A stretch of 64,000 nucleotides of DNA from Cardiocondyla obscurior (lineage: Eukaryota > Arthropoda > Insecta > Hymenoptera > Formicidae), in the NCBI RefSeq assembly GCF_019399895.1, contig NC_091877.1, forward strand, positions 3,286,001 to 3,350,000, read 5' to 3'. Made by a program: the position numbers and the translations under genes. The notes under the pieces were generated by a model. The model made no database searches, was not told the origin of the DNA, and saw nothing but the letters and a program-made list of their open reading frames with translations. How positions within the stretch are numbered: the first letter of the stretch is position 1; the number at the start of each line of letters is the position of its first letter. This document shows positions 1-12,500 of this stretch, piece after piece.

Positions 1-553
1 CAAAGTCGGATTAAATCGTGAAGAATCATAAATGTATAATCGCTTTTATCTACCTCATCCTGCAATTATCTTTATTATCGCGTGACTAAACGAAATCTAT
101 TATAGCAATGCATTAAAGTTCGATCCGCGGAATTTATTGCCTACCCGGCGCGATAATTCCGTCGTTCAGATTGATAACATTCAATTAAAACTCCATTGAT
201 GCATCATTCTAATCATACTTACGTATTTGCGCAGAGTGCAACAATTGTTTCAACGCGGAAAGGATTAATTACGGATGCGTTTAAATTATCAAGATCTCCG
301 ACGTATAATACGGTATTAAAAATTAATTCGGATCTTTATTTAGATCCCTCGAACGCCAGAAGTGAATTTAATTATTTTCTTGTTGACCTTCAATTATTTT
401 ATTACGGAGAAAAATAAAATAGACCGCTGTTAAGTAATATCACGATCAAGCGTGACAGACGTATGCATAAAACAATATCTTTTTTTTTTTTTTTACAAAA
501 AATGAATTAAAAAAAAGGAAAAAAAAAAAGAAGACGAGATAAAAGGTGCTTAC
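1..553. other. Intronic or 3' flank of the left-edge membrane protein gene
   Basis: AT-rich sequence with a 14-T run near 479-494. It follows, on the minus strand, the splice donor at 552-553 of the exon described next, so it should be intron. I see no further exon and no repeat family here. Confidence 0.4.
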
Positions 554-3500
554 TCCGACGCAGGAGTCGTCGAGGGTCCGGCGTTTGTCGCTGCGGACCG
601 CCGAGCCGAGACCCAGGGACATCCAGGGTGTGGACCATCGCGTTGAATCCTTCGAAGGTGTGTCACTGTGGACGACTGATGACGGTCTTTCCGTGGCGCG
701 GCTGGTCGCCGCAGGCGTGGCGTCCTTGAAGCAAGGATTATCGAAGGCGTACGCATCCTCGGCGATCTCAGGATCTGTCACCAGCACCAAGTGTTTACCT
801 GCGAAAATAGCAATTCCGTCAGAGGAGCGTCTTCCTCGGAGAAACAATTTCCTGAGATAGGACCACTCTCTCGCCGACCCAGAAGGAATAATTAATTAAC
901 ATCGCTCTCTGTCAAATCCCGAGTAAGTTCTTTTTTTGTTTTTTTTTTTAAACGAAGACATACGCGAATCTGCTCGTTGGTCTAAAGTTCATTTATCGCT
1001 AGCCGCGGCCGTGCGAGTCCCGCTCGTCGCATCATAAGCGCGGATACGGCCGCGGCACGCGAATGGAATCGTAATCGCGACATGACTCATTAGCGTGGTA
1101 CGTTACTTATAAAACGTACAGGCGGCCGCGCATCTCCGGGGCACGCGCGCGCGTCCAAATACGGCGTACCCCGGCGTAACAACAGGAAGGAAGCGCATTC
1201 TTCGAAACCGCCCGCGTGTCCCACTACATATCCGATAGCTATTCACTTGACCTGACCGTATCCAGGCATATGATGTACGCTAGAATGCAGATATGGCGTT
1301 TGCTGCGTCAACGACAGCTAGCGAACGTGACTTTAGAGTCGTGTACGTCGAGTTTGAAACGTGCCGCGTGTATGTACCGCGCCGGCCGGATTGCCGATGA
1401 CCGATTTTCCCCCCCGTTCTCTCATTATCTGCCTCCGCTGCCTAGGATTACGTACGCTAGCCGCTGTCGCCGCAGAAAACGCTATATCTGCTCTTCGGTG
1501 TACGTACGACAGATTAGAATCGCGCGACTGTTACGTACGCGGCAATTTTTAGAGTGGGCTTTTTTACTAATTATTTCAACGCTGTTATTTTTTACGATTT
1601 AATTCCGAAGAGGAGCTTTTCGACATTTGCTCTCGCCGATCTCGATAAAACGGCAAACGTATGCGACGAATTGCAATGACGCCGTGTTCAGGCTACACGT
1701 CCAAGTTCGGTGTCGCAAATTCATGCAGCCACTTATAACAAGCGACATCCTAAGTAAAAAAGTTTTTTTTTTCTTTTTTTTTTTCTTTTTATTCTGTTTT
1801 CTTTTTACCTTTGCTCAATCACGTGCACGCACGGCGACGTTACGCAAGGATGTCCCGGATTTTTCCTCGGCGACGCGGCATTCCTCCGGCTCCGCGCTTT
1901 CGCCGCGCATTCGCGGACACCTACGCATTTGTTTATTTATCGGCTCGCGCAACAAGCACGCATAAACTGCACGTCAGCTCTTCACTTTTTCCCTGCCATC
2001 TCTTTCCTTTTTTCCCCCCTCGTTTCCCTCCCTCCGGGTTTCCACCGTATTGCGTAACGCACAATGAGGCGAGTAATCGTGCCCGGTATGCACAATCGAG
2101 GCGACGCCTCGACTTGGAAAGGCTGCGTGGAGGATCGACCGAAGGGGGGAGAAAAAAAAAAAAAAAAGGGAAAAAATTATGAAAAAAGAAGGAAAGCTCT
2201 TGTTAGACAGGAGCCGGGTAAGAATTTACTGCGCGTGCCGACGCGTCGTATATATATATTTCTCTTTCTCTCTTCCTCTCCAGGTAAATCTCGGCGAAGT
2301 AAATGAAATACTTAAAACCGCGATCCGGGCTCGCATTCTCTCGATGCAGATGCGCCTGGCCAAAGAAGGGAAGGGAAGAGGCATCGATATGCCTACCGTA
2401 AAACGACGCGCATACTTTCGTATTACCGATGCGCGATACCGCGAAACGGCTCGGCTTGCCGGATAGAATTTTTCAAAGAAAGAGGAAACAGAGAGAGAAA
2501 AGAAAGAGACCACGGAGTAATTTTTTTTTCTTTTTTTTTTATTAAATCTCAATACAATTTTTCTTTTATTTCATTCTGGAAATTTTGTCTTTAAAAAAAA
2601 TATATATAAATAAATAAAAGACAAGAAAGAATCACTCTTCGACGTGAGAGAATATTTTTTCACAAAATAAATCTTGTATTATTTTTATATTCAATTATAA
2701 AATTATATAAAACTTGGACGGAAGTAGTATCATGAAAATAGGTAATATTACGACTCGACAGTATTAACATTCTTTTTCTTTTTTTTTCTTTTTATCAATT
2801 ACTGCAGTTTTGTTCACAGTTACTGAAAATGCCTCGAATACGTAATCTTCGGCGCGTTATGTAGCCATTGAGTGGCCGATATACACGATTCAGCAATGTG
2901 TCAGCATACCAAATAAGCGTTCTGTTTTCCATATTCATGACTGGAGCGGCAGAATTCCGCAAATAATAATAATAATCCGTATATAACAATAATAAGCCGC
3001 TCGCGGCGGGCGCGAGGAGCAAATCTGAGCAAATTTAATAGAACAGCCCGGGCGATGTAACCTAATCAGCAACGAGGTATCTCAATTAATACAAAGGCCG
3101 CGGTGTGGCGACGCGGCTTTTCTAATTCTCGCGGCTCTCAATTATTGTTTCGCGCAGGAAGAAATTAAGACTCCGCTGATCGAGGAGAGGGATCTGTCCG
3201 TCGGCAAATCGAGAGGACTTTTTCCGCGCGTTTTCATCTTCAATCCTCGGTCCAGCGACGTCCTCCTCGACTCGTCGACTTTCGGGGCTAGCGATACCTC
3301 CCGCGTTTAAGTCACCGTTTCATCGAAAGCAAAGCGATTTGGCGTCAACGTCTCTAACGGGGTTACGGCATCGTATTGTTTCGCGGCGCGCATAAAACGC
3401 CTCGGGGGCGATACGACACGGGCCGAGAGATACGAATGACCATAAAGGCGCTGTCGCGGCGGCGGCTTGTTTCGTTTTCCTTCCTCCCGGCTCCGGCCGG

Positions 3501-6500
3501 AGATTTCTTATCGAAGACGCCATCGCCCACCGTGCGCGTTTACGACGCTACGCCTTTGCGAGGTACGCCAATGGGCGCATACCATGGACGCCAAGGTGAG
3601 CTAGCTCGCTCTCTCTCGCCCTGCCGTCTTCCTGCCCTCCTCCTCCTCCTTCGTCTTCGCCGTGAGCTTCGAATCGCGATCCACACACCCTACCATTATT
3701 TCCGACCGCGTTGCTCTTATCGAGATCCAAGTGATCTCCTCGTTTCGTCTCGGAAGCCCCTCTCAGCGGGACGCCGACATGATCGCCGGCCGCGGGTGAC
3801 ACTTCCTTCGGAAAGAACGTCTTCTCGTACAGAGAGTGGGCCCTGATGAACACCCGGGATAACGAGGGCGCTCGGTAATGATCTCGCCGCGAGAAAAGCT
3901 CAGAGTTTACATGGTGAGATGTGTGTACATGGTTTTTTTTTTTTTTTTTTTTTTTTTAGTAGATACTAATACTCGATTTTAATCGTGTAAGATTAATTTC
4001 TTTTCCTCTCCATTTTTTTCGCAGCCAAATTAAGTCATTGAACTTTTTCTTTTAATTGCTCCGGAGCGAGTCGCGAAGAATATAGCGTAAGACTGCCAAG
4101 CCGAAGTTTTATAAGAATTGGAGAGGCCATTGTCGCTCGCGGATCTTCTCAACGATTAAAACACTCTTTACTTATGTGTAAATATTTAATGTGCTAGTTT
4201 CGTGACCCAACGCCGTTTACAGGCAACAGTATAACGCGATGATGTCGACCGTCGGGAAGATAATGGCCTTTTGCGAAAGCAAGCCCAGGAACGACGTCTC
4301 TAAGTGGAAAGACTTGTGGAATCTCGGTCGCACACGGTTTTTCAATCGTTTTTTTTTTTTTTTTTTCTCGACTCGTCGCAAGGCAAACGATTGGCAAAAA
4401 TATCGTCGACTCGACTCGATGCGAAGAGCAGATTCTGATCGGCCGGCTGCAATTTTGATCTCATTATCGTAATTTTTCCTCCCCGACGCGGCGCAATTTT
4501 TTGAATTTTAGTTCGACGTAACGCGAAACGGACACGACAGATTTTTGCGCGAGTAGATTACCTCGGCTTTCAAGGCTAAACAATAAGTGGCAGGAAGATA
4601 AGCGAGGAGACGTTAACAAAACTAAATTTCTGTCATAATCGCTTGTGTTAAATAATGATAAAACCGGTTACATCGAGAGCGAGTTTCAAAGTGGGCGCGT
4701 AGCGTCCGGAGCGGTGGGTGTAGTCGAGCTTATTTTCAAATTAAAATTATCTATCTGGATCGTACCGACAATGAGTCACTCAAAGTGTCCCATATTTTAT
4801 GGAATCTCTTTCATATCTCTTCTCCCTCTTTCTTTCTTTCGTTTTTTTTTTCTTTTTTCTTTTACTGATAAACGCCACGCCGTCGAGCGAGTTACGATGC
4901 GATATTTTCCACAAATGAATAATGAATTCGCGTAACATTGTAATTACGTCTATTCGAGACGTGTCCGTGGAGCCGTAAAGCGCCGGGCGTAATTTCGCGC
5001 CGACAATGAATCATACGAGCTGCGACTCTTCGGGAACGCGTCCTTGCTTCAACGCGAAACGTTGCAAAGACTCCAGATAAGGAATAATAGAAATAATATA
5101 TTGCGACATTGAAATTTAGTTTCGGAAAAAATGACTTTAAGAGTCCGAAAAAAAAAAAAAAAGAAGAAAAAGAAAAGGAAATGCTCTCTCCTTTAGATCA
5201 CCGTTAATTATCATGGTTGCAGACGGGAGGTTTCTCTTTTATTAATTTTTAAAAGAACGCCGCGGGTATTCCTCGCACAATCGGCCGAACGAGGTGCGAT
5301 TCGTAATCCGGAGAAAGAAACTGTTCGGCGACGCGCAAGCTAGAGGGAAGGGAACGGCGCGAATGCTCTTGTTATCCTTGCGCAACCTTCCGTGAATTAC
5401 GAGAAGAAACTCGAGCGACGCACCCCGGTGCGGCATGCGTGAGCGATTCCGTCCGTACTCCAGTGATCTGGTATTTAGGTGCAGACCTGCCGCATCGCGC
5501 GGCATCGCAACCGCATCACGGCCGGTTCGCCATTCTTCAAGGTCACGTCGCATCGGCCCCCGAGGTCGGCGCGGCGCAGAAAAAGACGGTGCGCCATAAA
5601 TATCACCTCGGTACGTGACGATCGTCGGCTTCACCTCGTTCCACCGGTGGTCCAAAGACGGACCCGCAGGCTTAGCGGGAATCGAAGACGATAGAACCGA
5701 TTCACGCGGGCACCCCGTTGTACTCTCGACCTCGTGCAGGGATCCAGAATGGACGCGAACCGTAAAATAAAGCAGCTATTTCCTGTGAATTCTTCAATAA
5801 AGTCTTCGCGAGAGACTGACGTAAATCAAGATCCGTAATGATGATATAACACGAAACGAGTCATAAAGTCGAGTGCGCGGTCCGGTGGTGTAAATGTTGA
5901 ACGTAGGCTCGCTAAGCGCGGCTTCTCTCTCTCTCTCATGCAATAACTAAAGACACCGTGCATTCGATAATGCACCGGTTCGCTACTATGCACATTGTAT
6001 CTACAGCGTACTCAGATTCCTGAGGACAGCGGGGGAAAGGAGCTATGCGAGGTATCAGCGATCGGAGGAAGGGGTCCTTCTCCGAGGCGACTCTACGGCG
6101 GAAGAGAAGGGAGACGGGGATCGCGGCATGCCGAGGTAGGGGAATGACAACAGCCGTGATTATGCAGAAATGCTAGGCGTGGCGTTTGTAAAAGGAAGAA
6201 GAAAAGAAAAAAAAAAAAAAAAAAGAAGCCTTAACCGAAGTCCGTTTATTCCCGCCGCGGCCGCGAGAAGACTTAAACTCCGCGCGATGAGGGCCGCGGG
6301 ACGTCTAACAAATGTTTTCCTCGTCGCGGAAAGAACGAGCCTGTCCATCGCGCCATTCGTCTCGGGACGGCGCGACGTAACGACATCGGCAACCTAAGTC
6401 GGCCCCATGTAACGGGAGAAACTCCACGTTTTCTCACCCACTTTCCAGGATTCGCGACGGGAGAGACGTCGCGCGGTCTGGCGGAATCGCGCGCGGTTTG

Positions 6501-9500
6501 TTCCGCTTCGCGGCCGAATCAGAGAACGCGAGCTTATTTATTCTCGCGTAAACGTAACGCTTGCTCGATATGAACAGGCTTGACTCGATATCGTGAGAAA
6601 TTAAAGAATAAGATCGCTCGGTTGTCTCCCCCCGCGTGCTCGCGCGCTAAACTCCCGAGAACTTCCTCATCGGAGTCCTCGCGATCAGATAGCAGGGCTT
6701 TTAGTTATCGATTAAATATTCGGTCAATGGCCACTCGTTATCCTCTTGACAATTATTGTTTTATAATTCATTGATCGTATCTTTTGTAATTATTCTTTAT
6801 GAATATCGCTATATATTTCAATCATTCTGCAATATTAATAGTTGGAATTTGTATTAATAGCTCGCTTTGTAGCAGGCTGTTACAAGAACGAAAGAAAAAT
6901 TTACGTGTAAATTATCAGAGATTGAGATTAAAAATGTCTGGCAAGGTGTATATCGTAGAAATAAGAAGCCACGTATAGCGCGGTCTATTGTACTAACCGA
7001 GGACGGAAGATAAAAAAAGTTAAGTGCAGATTATTAAGATAAGGCAGGGGGGAGGGGGGGAAATTGAAAAAAATCTAAGATAATTTATGACAAACGAGAC
7101 CAGGATTAATTTCGAGCGGTAATGTAATCACGAAGTTTACATCATAGCCAGGATCAAATTTGGCAAATATATCAATTAATATTTAAGTAATAATTAAGAA
7201 CGGCAATTTCTTTTTTTTTTTTTTTTCTTTGCGTAATTTTTTATAACACCGCCAAATAAGCCGAAGATATGAAATAAAATTAATTATCTGCCTGTTTACC
7301 TAACATTAACAGCTCGTGTGCTATTTTATACTTCGATCTTGATAATAAGAAGCACGACACCTTACTATTGCATTTCTCTATCTCTCGAGAGCTTATTGTC
7401 GCACATGTCGTAGTCACATGTCGCCGTAACCACCATCGGGGCTTATAACGCGCGCGATAACGCGCTATTATCATCTTTATTTACATCATACGCACGTCGC
7501 TGCGAAATGTACATACAAACATGCCGGAGTTTCTCCCGTCGACGGCGGTTCGTTGTCGCCACTAACGATTGGAACGCCGGAATCCCGGCGGCATTGATAA
7601 TAAAATATCCAACGACGACACCTGAGTTACATCTTCATACGACGAGCGAGCGAGCGAGCGAGCGAGCAACCGACCGACCGACCGCGTTCTCTCCCGTTGT
7701 AATTTAGTGCACAGAAAGAGATAAAATCTCGCGCGCTAAGCTATCCATTATTTTTCTCCGGGATTTTTTATTTTTTCTTTCATTTATTTAATCAATTTAC
7801 CTCCCATTAGCGGATCGGTTAAAAAAGCATCACGCTTCTCCTAAAATGTTATACGAATACATCGCGTAGTTTTCGTTGACTTTGCCCGGTTGGAGACACA
7901 CGTCTCGTCGCGAATCTCTGGAGGAGTATTTAAAATACCTTCGATACATTCAACGAGAAATTCTCGCCAATTTTTCCTACGCGATCAAGGCCACGACACT
8001 CGGTGGCAGTCTCTCTCATCCTTGCTTTACAACTTTATAACGACGTGCTAATCTCCGATGTCACGTGCGCGCGCGAGACGGAGATAGTCGCGGAGCGTTA
8101 ATACCTTTTCGACTCGTCGAGCGCAAAGCACACGATTGCCCACGTGCATGTAGAAAATCAAATTACGTACATGAGAAAGCGCGGAGATGCGTGACTCGTA
8201 AATCACGGGTTCGAGACGCAAAGAGGAGACGGCGGCCCCGCGGAAAAGTAGGAGACTTTCATAAACGAAACGGCCCACGGGCCGGCCGGTCCCCATCGAT
8301 CTCAACCGGGACGGAGCACCAGGTAGACCGACGTGGGATTGCTTTTCATTATGTAATTTCATGCGGCTGTGTGCCTAGGAACACCGCGTATTGATCCCGG
8401 CGATAGATAAAAAAGACTATTTCTCGCGTTCTTTCACGCGCCATAATACGTTTTAATCGAAGAATAAGTGGGATCGGTTGAACCTGTGTTAAAGTGGATG
8501 TACCACCACCGAGTTGTAAAGGATGTATTCCGTTTATCGCGCTTCTTTCAGAAGAGCGCAGCGTGCATTATATGTACATCCCTCCCCGCTCCCCTCACCC
8601 GAATGTATTAAAATGAGAGAAAGATAATTGTACCGTAATTTGCATACATGATAATTCGCACGTGCTAGATGTCCGACAATGCGAAATCTGTCGAACGTTA
8701 ACAAAAATACGACTGAAAAATTTAGACATTTTAATGAAGCCGTTCTTTTTTCATCTCGTAATTAATTTCAGAGCATATAGGCAAGTGTTACAAGAAAAAC
8801 AAGAAAAAAAAAAAAAAAAAAAACTTTAGCACAACATTGTCAGCATTTACATTGCGTGCATATTTATGCCTGCGACGTATAAATATTCAAAGTATTTTAA
8901 ATGTTGCTTAACTGGAGTGAAATAAAAGTAGAAAGAAAACTCTACAAAAATTCGCCGAGTCGAATTAAAGGCGGAATATTTTTCGTTGAGCTGCCGATTA
9001 AAATTTGTGAAAGTCCGCGACTCTGGAAGATGTTTCCACAAATTTTAGATTTCATCGATGAGCAAACGGTATGCTAAAAGGAACGCGTTTACTATTATTA
9101 TGTAAGACATGCGTGTCGAGTGACAGTGGACTGTCAGCCGCTAGGTTTATCTCTTCCTTGATCGTCTACAATTGCTAGTCTTCGCGTATTGCCCTACTTT
9201 AGATAGAAGCTCGCAGCTCGGAGTGCACGGCGCGTTGTAATTTTCAGTGTTTTTATCCTCGCGTTTACAAATTTTAATAACAACTTTATCGTCTGAATTT
9301 ATCGCAATTAAAAAAATGTACCGTGCCGGTCTACGTGAATCTTTTATCCGCGTATCCATCAGAATCATTGTGAAATTTAGCCGACAAGATCTCTTAATTA
9401 GCCGAGCAACTTTTGCTATTAATTAGACACATTCTATTAGCCCGTAAATAATATAAAAACCGGCAAGTCACGTCACGTACAAGTAAATTTTCCTCTGTCG

Positions 9501-9543
9501 TTTTATTTTGTTCTTTATCGGCGTCGAAGAAAAATTTATTGAA

Positions 9544-9587
<44 letters not shown>

Positions 9588-12500
9588 GAAAGGAAGAGAA
9601 AAAGCCGGCATAAAACGTAAATGAATGCCGCGGTGAGCGAAAAGTTGGACAAAGTACCGCTCCGCGGAATTGATCCGTGCAGAACTGAGGTGAATCGATC
9701 AACATTCCCATTACGGTCATTCTCCTTGGAAAAATGCGCCGCTGTTGCGAAAATCACGGAACACCCGGTGTAAGGCGGGCCCGTGTACGTGTTCACCGAA
9801 CTCCATTCTGGTCGGAGTCGCGAAACCCGTTCGCCGATATCTCGCTCATACGCGGGCAGATAAAGCGGCGCTCTTATGCGGTCCCTGCATTCTGCGCCCA
9901 GATTCCGCGAGTTCGCTCCGCTTTGCCTCCTTCACCGGCCACCGGCTGGCTGGTTCAATGGAACCCACCGCGGTACAATGCAATTTTGCCTCCATGCCAC
10001 CGCCGTAACGAGATGCAGTTACTCTTTACGCCCACATCTCGGTTTCGCTACGAGACGGATAGCGGGGCGCACACGTGCTCGGGCACTCGAGAAAAATTCA
10101 AGAGAAACGCTCGATCCCTTTGAGAGACTGAATTTCAACCGGTCGATGAAAATCGCGCGTCGTCGGCTCGAATGAAGAATCCCCCGTCTCTCAATCGAAA
10201 AAAAAAACGGTGGTTCCGCAGTTAATTATTTTTCGTACGAGCGTTAATAGCGGATAAAATTAATTATATAACTTTCAGGAAAAAACGTACGTATATTTAT
10301 TGATCGATTTCATTTTGGGACGTCCAGGTAATATACAACCGAGCCTAACAATATCGTCCTGATAATTCTCAAGAGAAGTACCGCTTTCGGATTAAAAGTA
10401 CCGCTTCGCAGAATTGGAATTCATGCAGAACTAAGCGGTACTTCGATGTCAAAGATGTCAGTGGGAATAACGCGGGGTTTTCGAGAACCGTCCGGTCGTT
10501 GCCGCAATGTCGAGCTCGCGCAAATTTGCGGTCAAGTTCGCGAAATTGAGTGAATCCCGGTGGATATGTGCCAACTCTCGTCCCGGAGGGGATCCCAAAA
10601 GCGTGTCCGCGGGTCGTAATACTCCGTTTTATCTCAAACAGGAAGACGTTATTACTGCTTTAATCGAAACTTTGCCGCTCCAGTTGAGACGCTCAAATGG
10701 GCGCGCTTCTGCGTCTAATGGAAAGCGAAAACCCCATCGGACGAGTGGGCTCGGCCTAGTATACGGTTCTTTCTCTCTCTCTCTCTCACTCCTTTTTTGT
10801 GTGGCCCACAATACCCGTGCTTGTGAATGAAAATTGAACAATGCGCGCGTCTGTATGCGAACGATCTGATTACGAGCGCATCGTGATTCGAATCACGATA
10901 CTGCGTCACTTCGCGTTACCGCAGCCGCGGAATTAATAGATTATCGTATAATAAAGCCGCCGTAAAGAGAAACGGTGCCTGCCGAGAGGCAAGTACGCTC
11001 AAGAAAAAATTTTTTTTTATGCCGATGACTGTTACAAGATTTTCAATTAACGTTACGATGGCCAATCGAAGCTCGGGTGCAGCTCGGGTGCCAACAATGC
11101 GTAACGCACACCTCACATCGATCGCAAACGCGATTCTTATCCGCGAGTTTATCGCGCCGACGTTCGTTTAGGTGACCGTGCGCGCGATTCGCGAGTGAGC
11201 TATTAATCCAATTTCCCCGCATCAAGATTTCTTGCGCACGTCGGTGAGCTATTGCCAAGCGAATGGGAAGGTGTGGGAAACTCGCAGGCTAATTCCCATA
11301 CGCGCTGCTCCAGATTCGAATGCGACTCGGCGAGCCGTCCTTTTACCGACGAATTTCGCGGATGCTGCACTCTCTTGTCGTCGATCATTTCCTTCGCACG
11401 CTTTCTCTCCTACCGCCTGAATGTTCCTTCGATCGGGTCGAAGAAAACCGCGGGATCCTCCTTAAAACCCTAATCCACATCCACGCGATTCTGCGATTTG
11501 CATCACGACCCCGGTATTTAGCGATGGATAATGAATCTGTGGAATTTCCATTTGCTTTGCACCGTTCGTTTTGCACGGACGGTGCAGTTTCGGAACAATG
11601 ATTCAGATTGCGCGTGGACCGATCGGACGTGCACTCTCGCGACATATAAGGTATCGGTCGTCTATTCAGCTTTAAGGTCGCGCCTAATCGTCGCGATTAA
11701 AATGATGCCTCGGTCTTTCTTTTTTTTTTTCTTTTTTTTTACAATCTGTAATCACTGCCCACACCGCCCACTGTCGTAACACCTGTTACGTCTCTGGCGT
11801 CTCGTTTCAACGTGCTTCACCGTCGCCTTTACGACATGTATCTCGATGACTGATTTTACTTTCGCTTGCATATTCTGATCGCTCTTCGTGAGCGTGCGTA
11901 TAATACAAACCAAAAAAAAAAAAAAAACGCTTAGTTTAAAACAAAAAAAAAAAAAAAAAAAAAATACGCAGAAAATCGTCGAGAATTGAAACAACGACAG
12001 AGCGAAACTGGATGGGACTCACATGTAAATTGAATGATTTCGAGAAGAATGATGTTTCCTCGATCGACTGAGGGTTTTCTTTTCTCGAATTTGGTTTTTT
12101 ACTCTTGTACAGTCGCTTGAATTCTGTATTAATTTTCGCGCGATCTTTCTTAGACGTCCAGGCTCTTTGTGCCGCGTCGATGTTTTAAAACCCGATAGGA
12201 TCGATATTGTTACTTCACCCGGCGAAAGGATAAACAGAGAATAGCCATTTAACACGTAATGCAACAACCGCCTGAGTAGCAGCGACCCGTGTAAGTCGAC
12301 GTGACGTTCCGTGTTTCGTCGCAAAAGTGCCCGTCGCGGGCATATGCATATACATATACCGGGGGTGTTTGCTTTCGCGACTTGTCGCAAATTCCGCGGC
12401 CTCTTCCGCGACGGCGACGTCTTCCAGCGCTCTCGCCGCCTCCCGCGGGGGTGTCTCGCGTTGAAGAGAGACGAGCGTTTCGACATTTCGCATAATCGCC

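Noticed and set aside
8160..8230. tRNA-like GGTTCGA T-loop sequence near 8207
   Set aside because: No matching A-box, anticodon arm or acceptor stem could be built around it.
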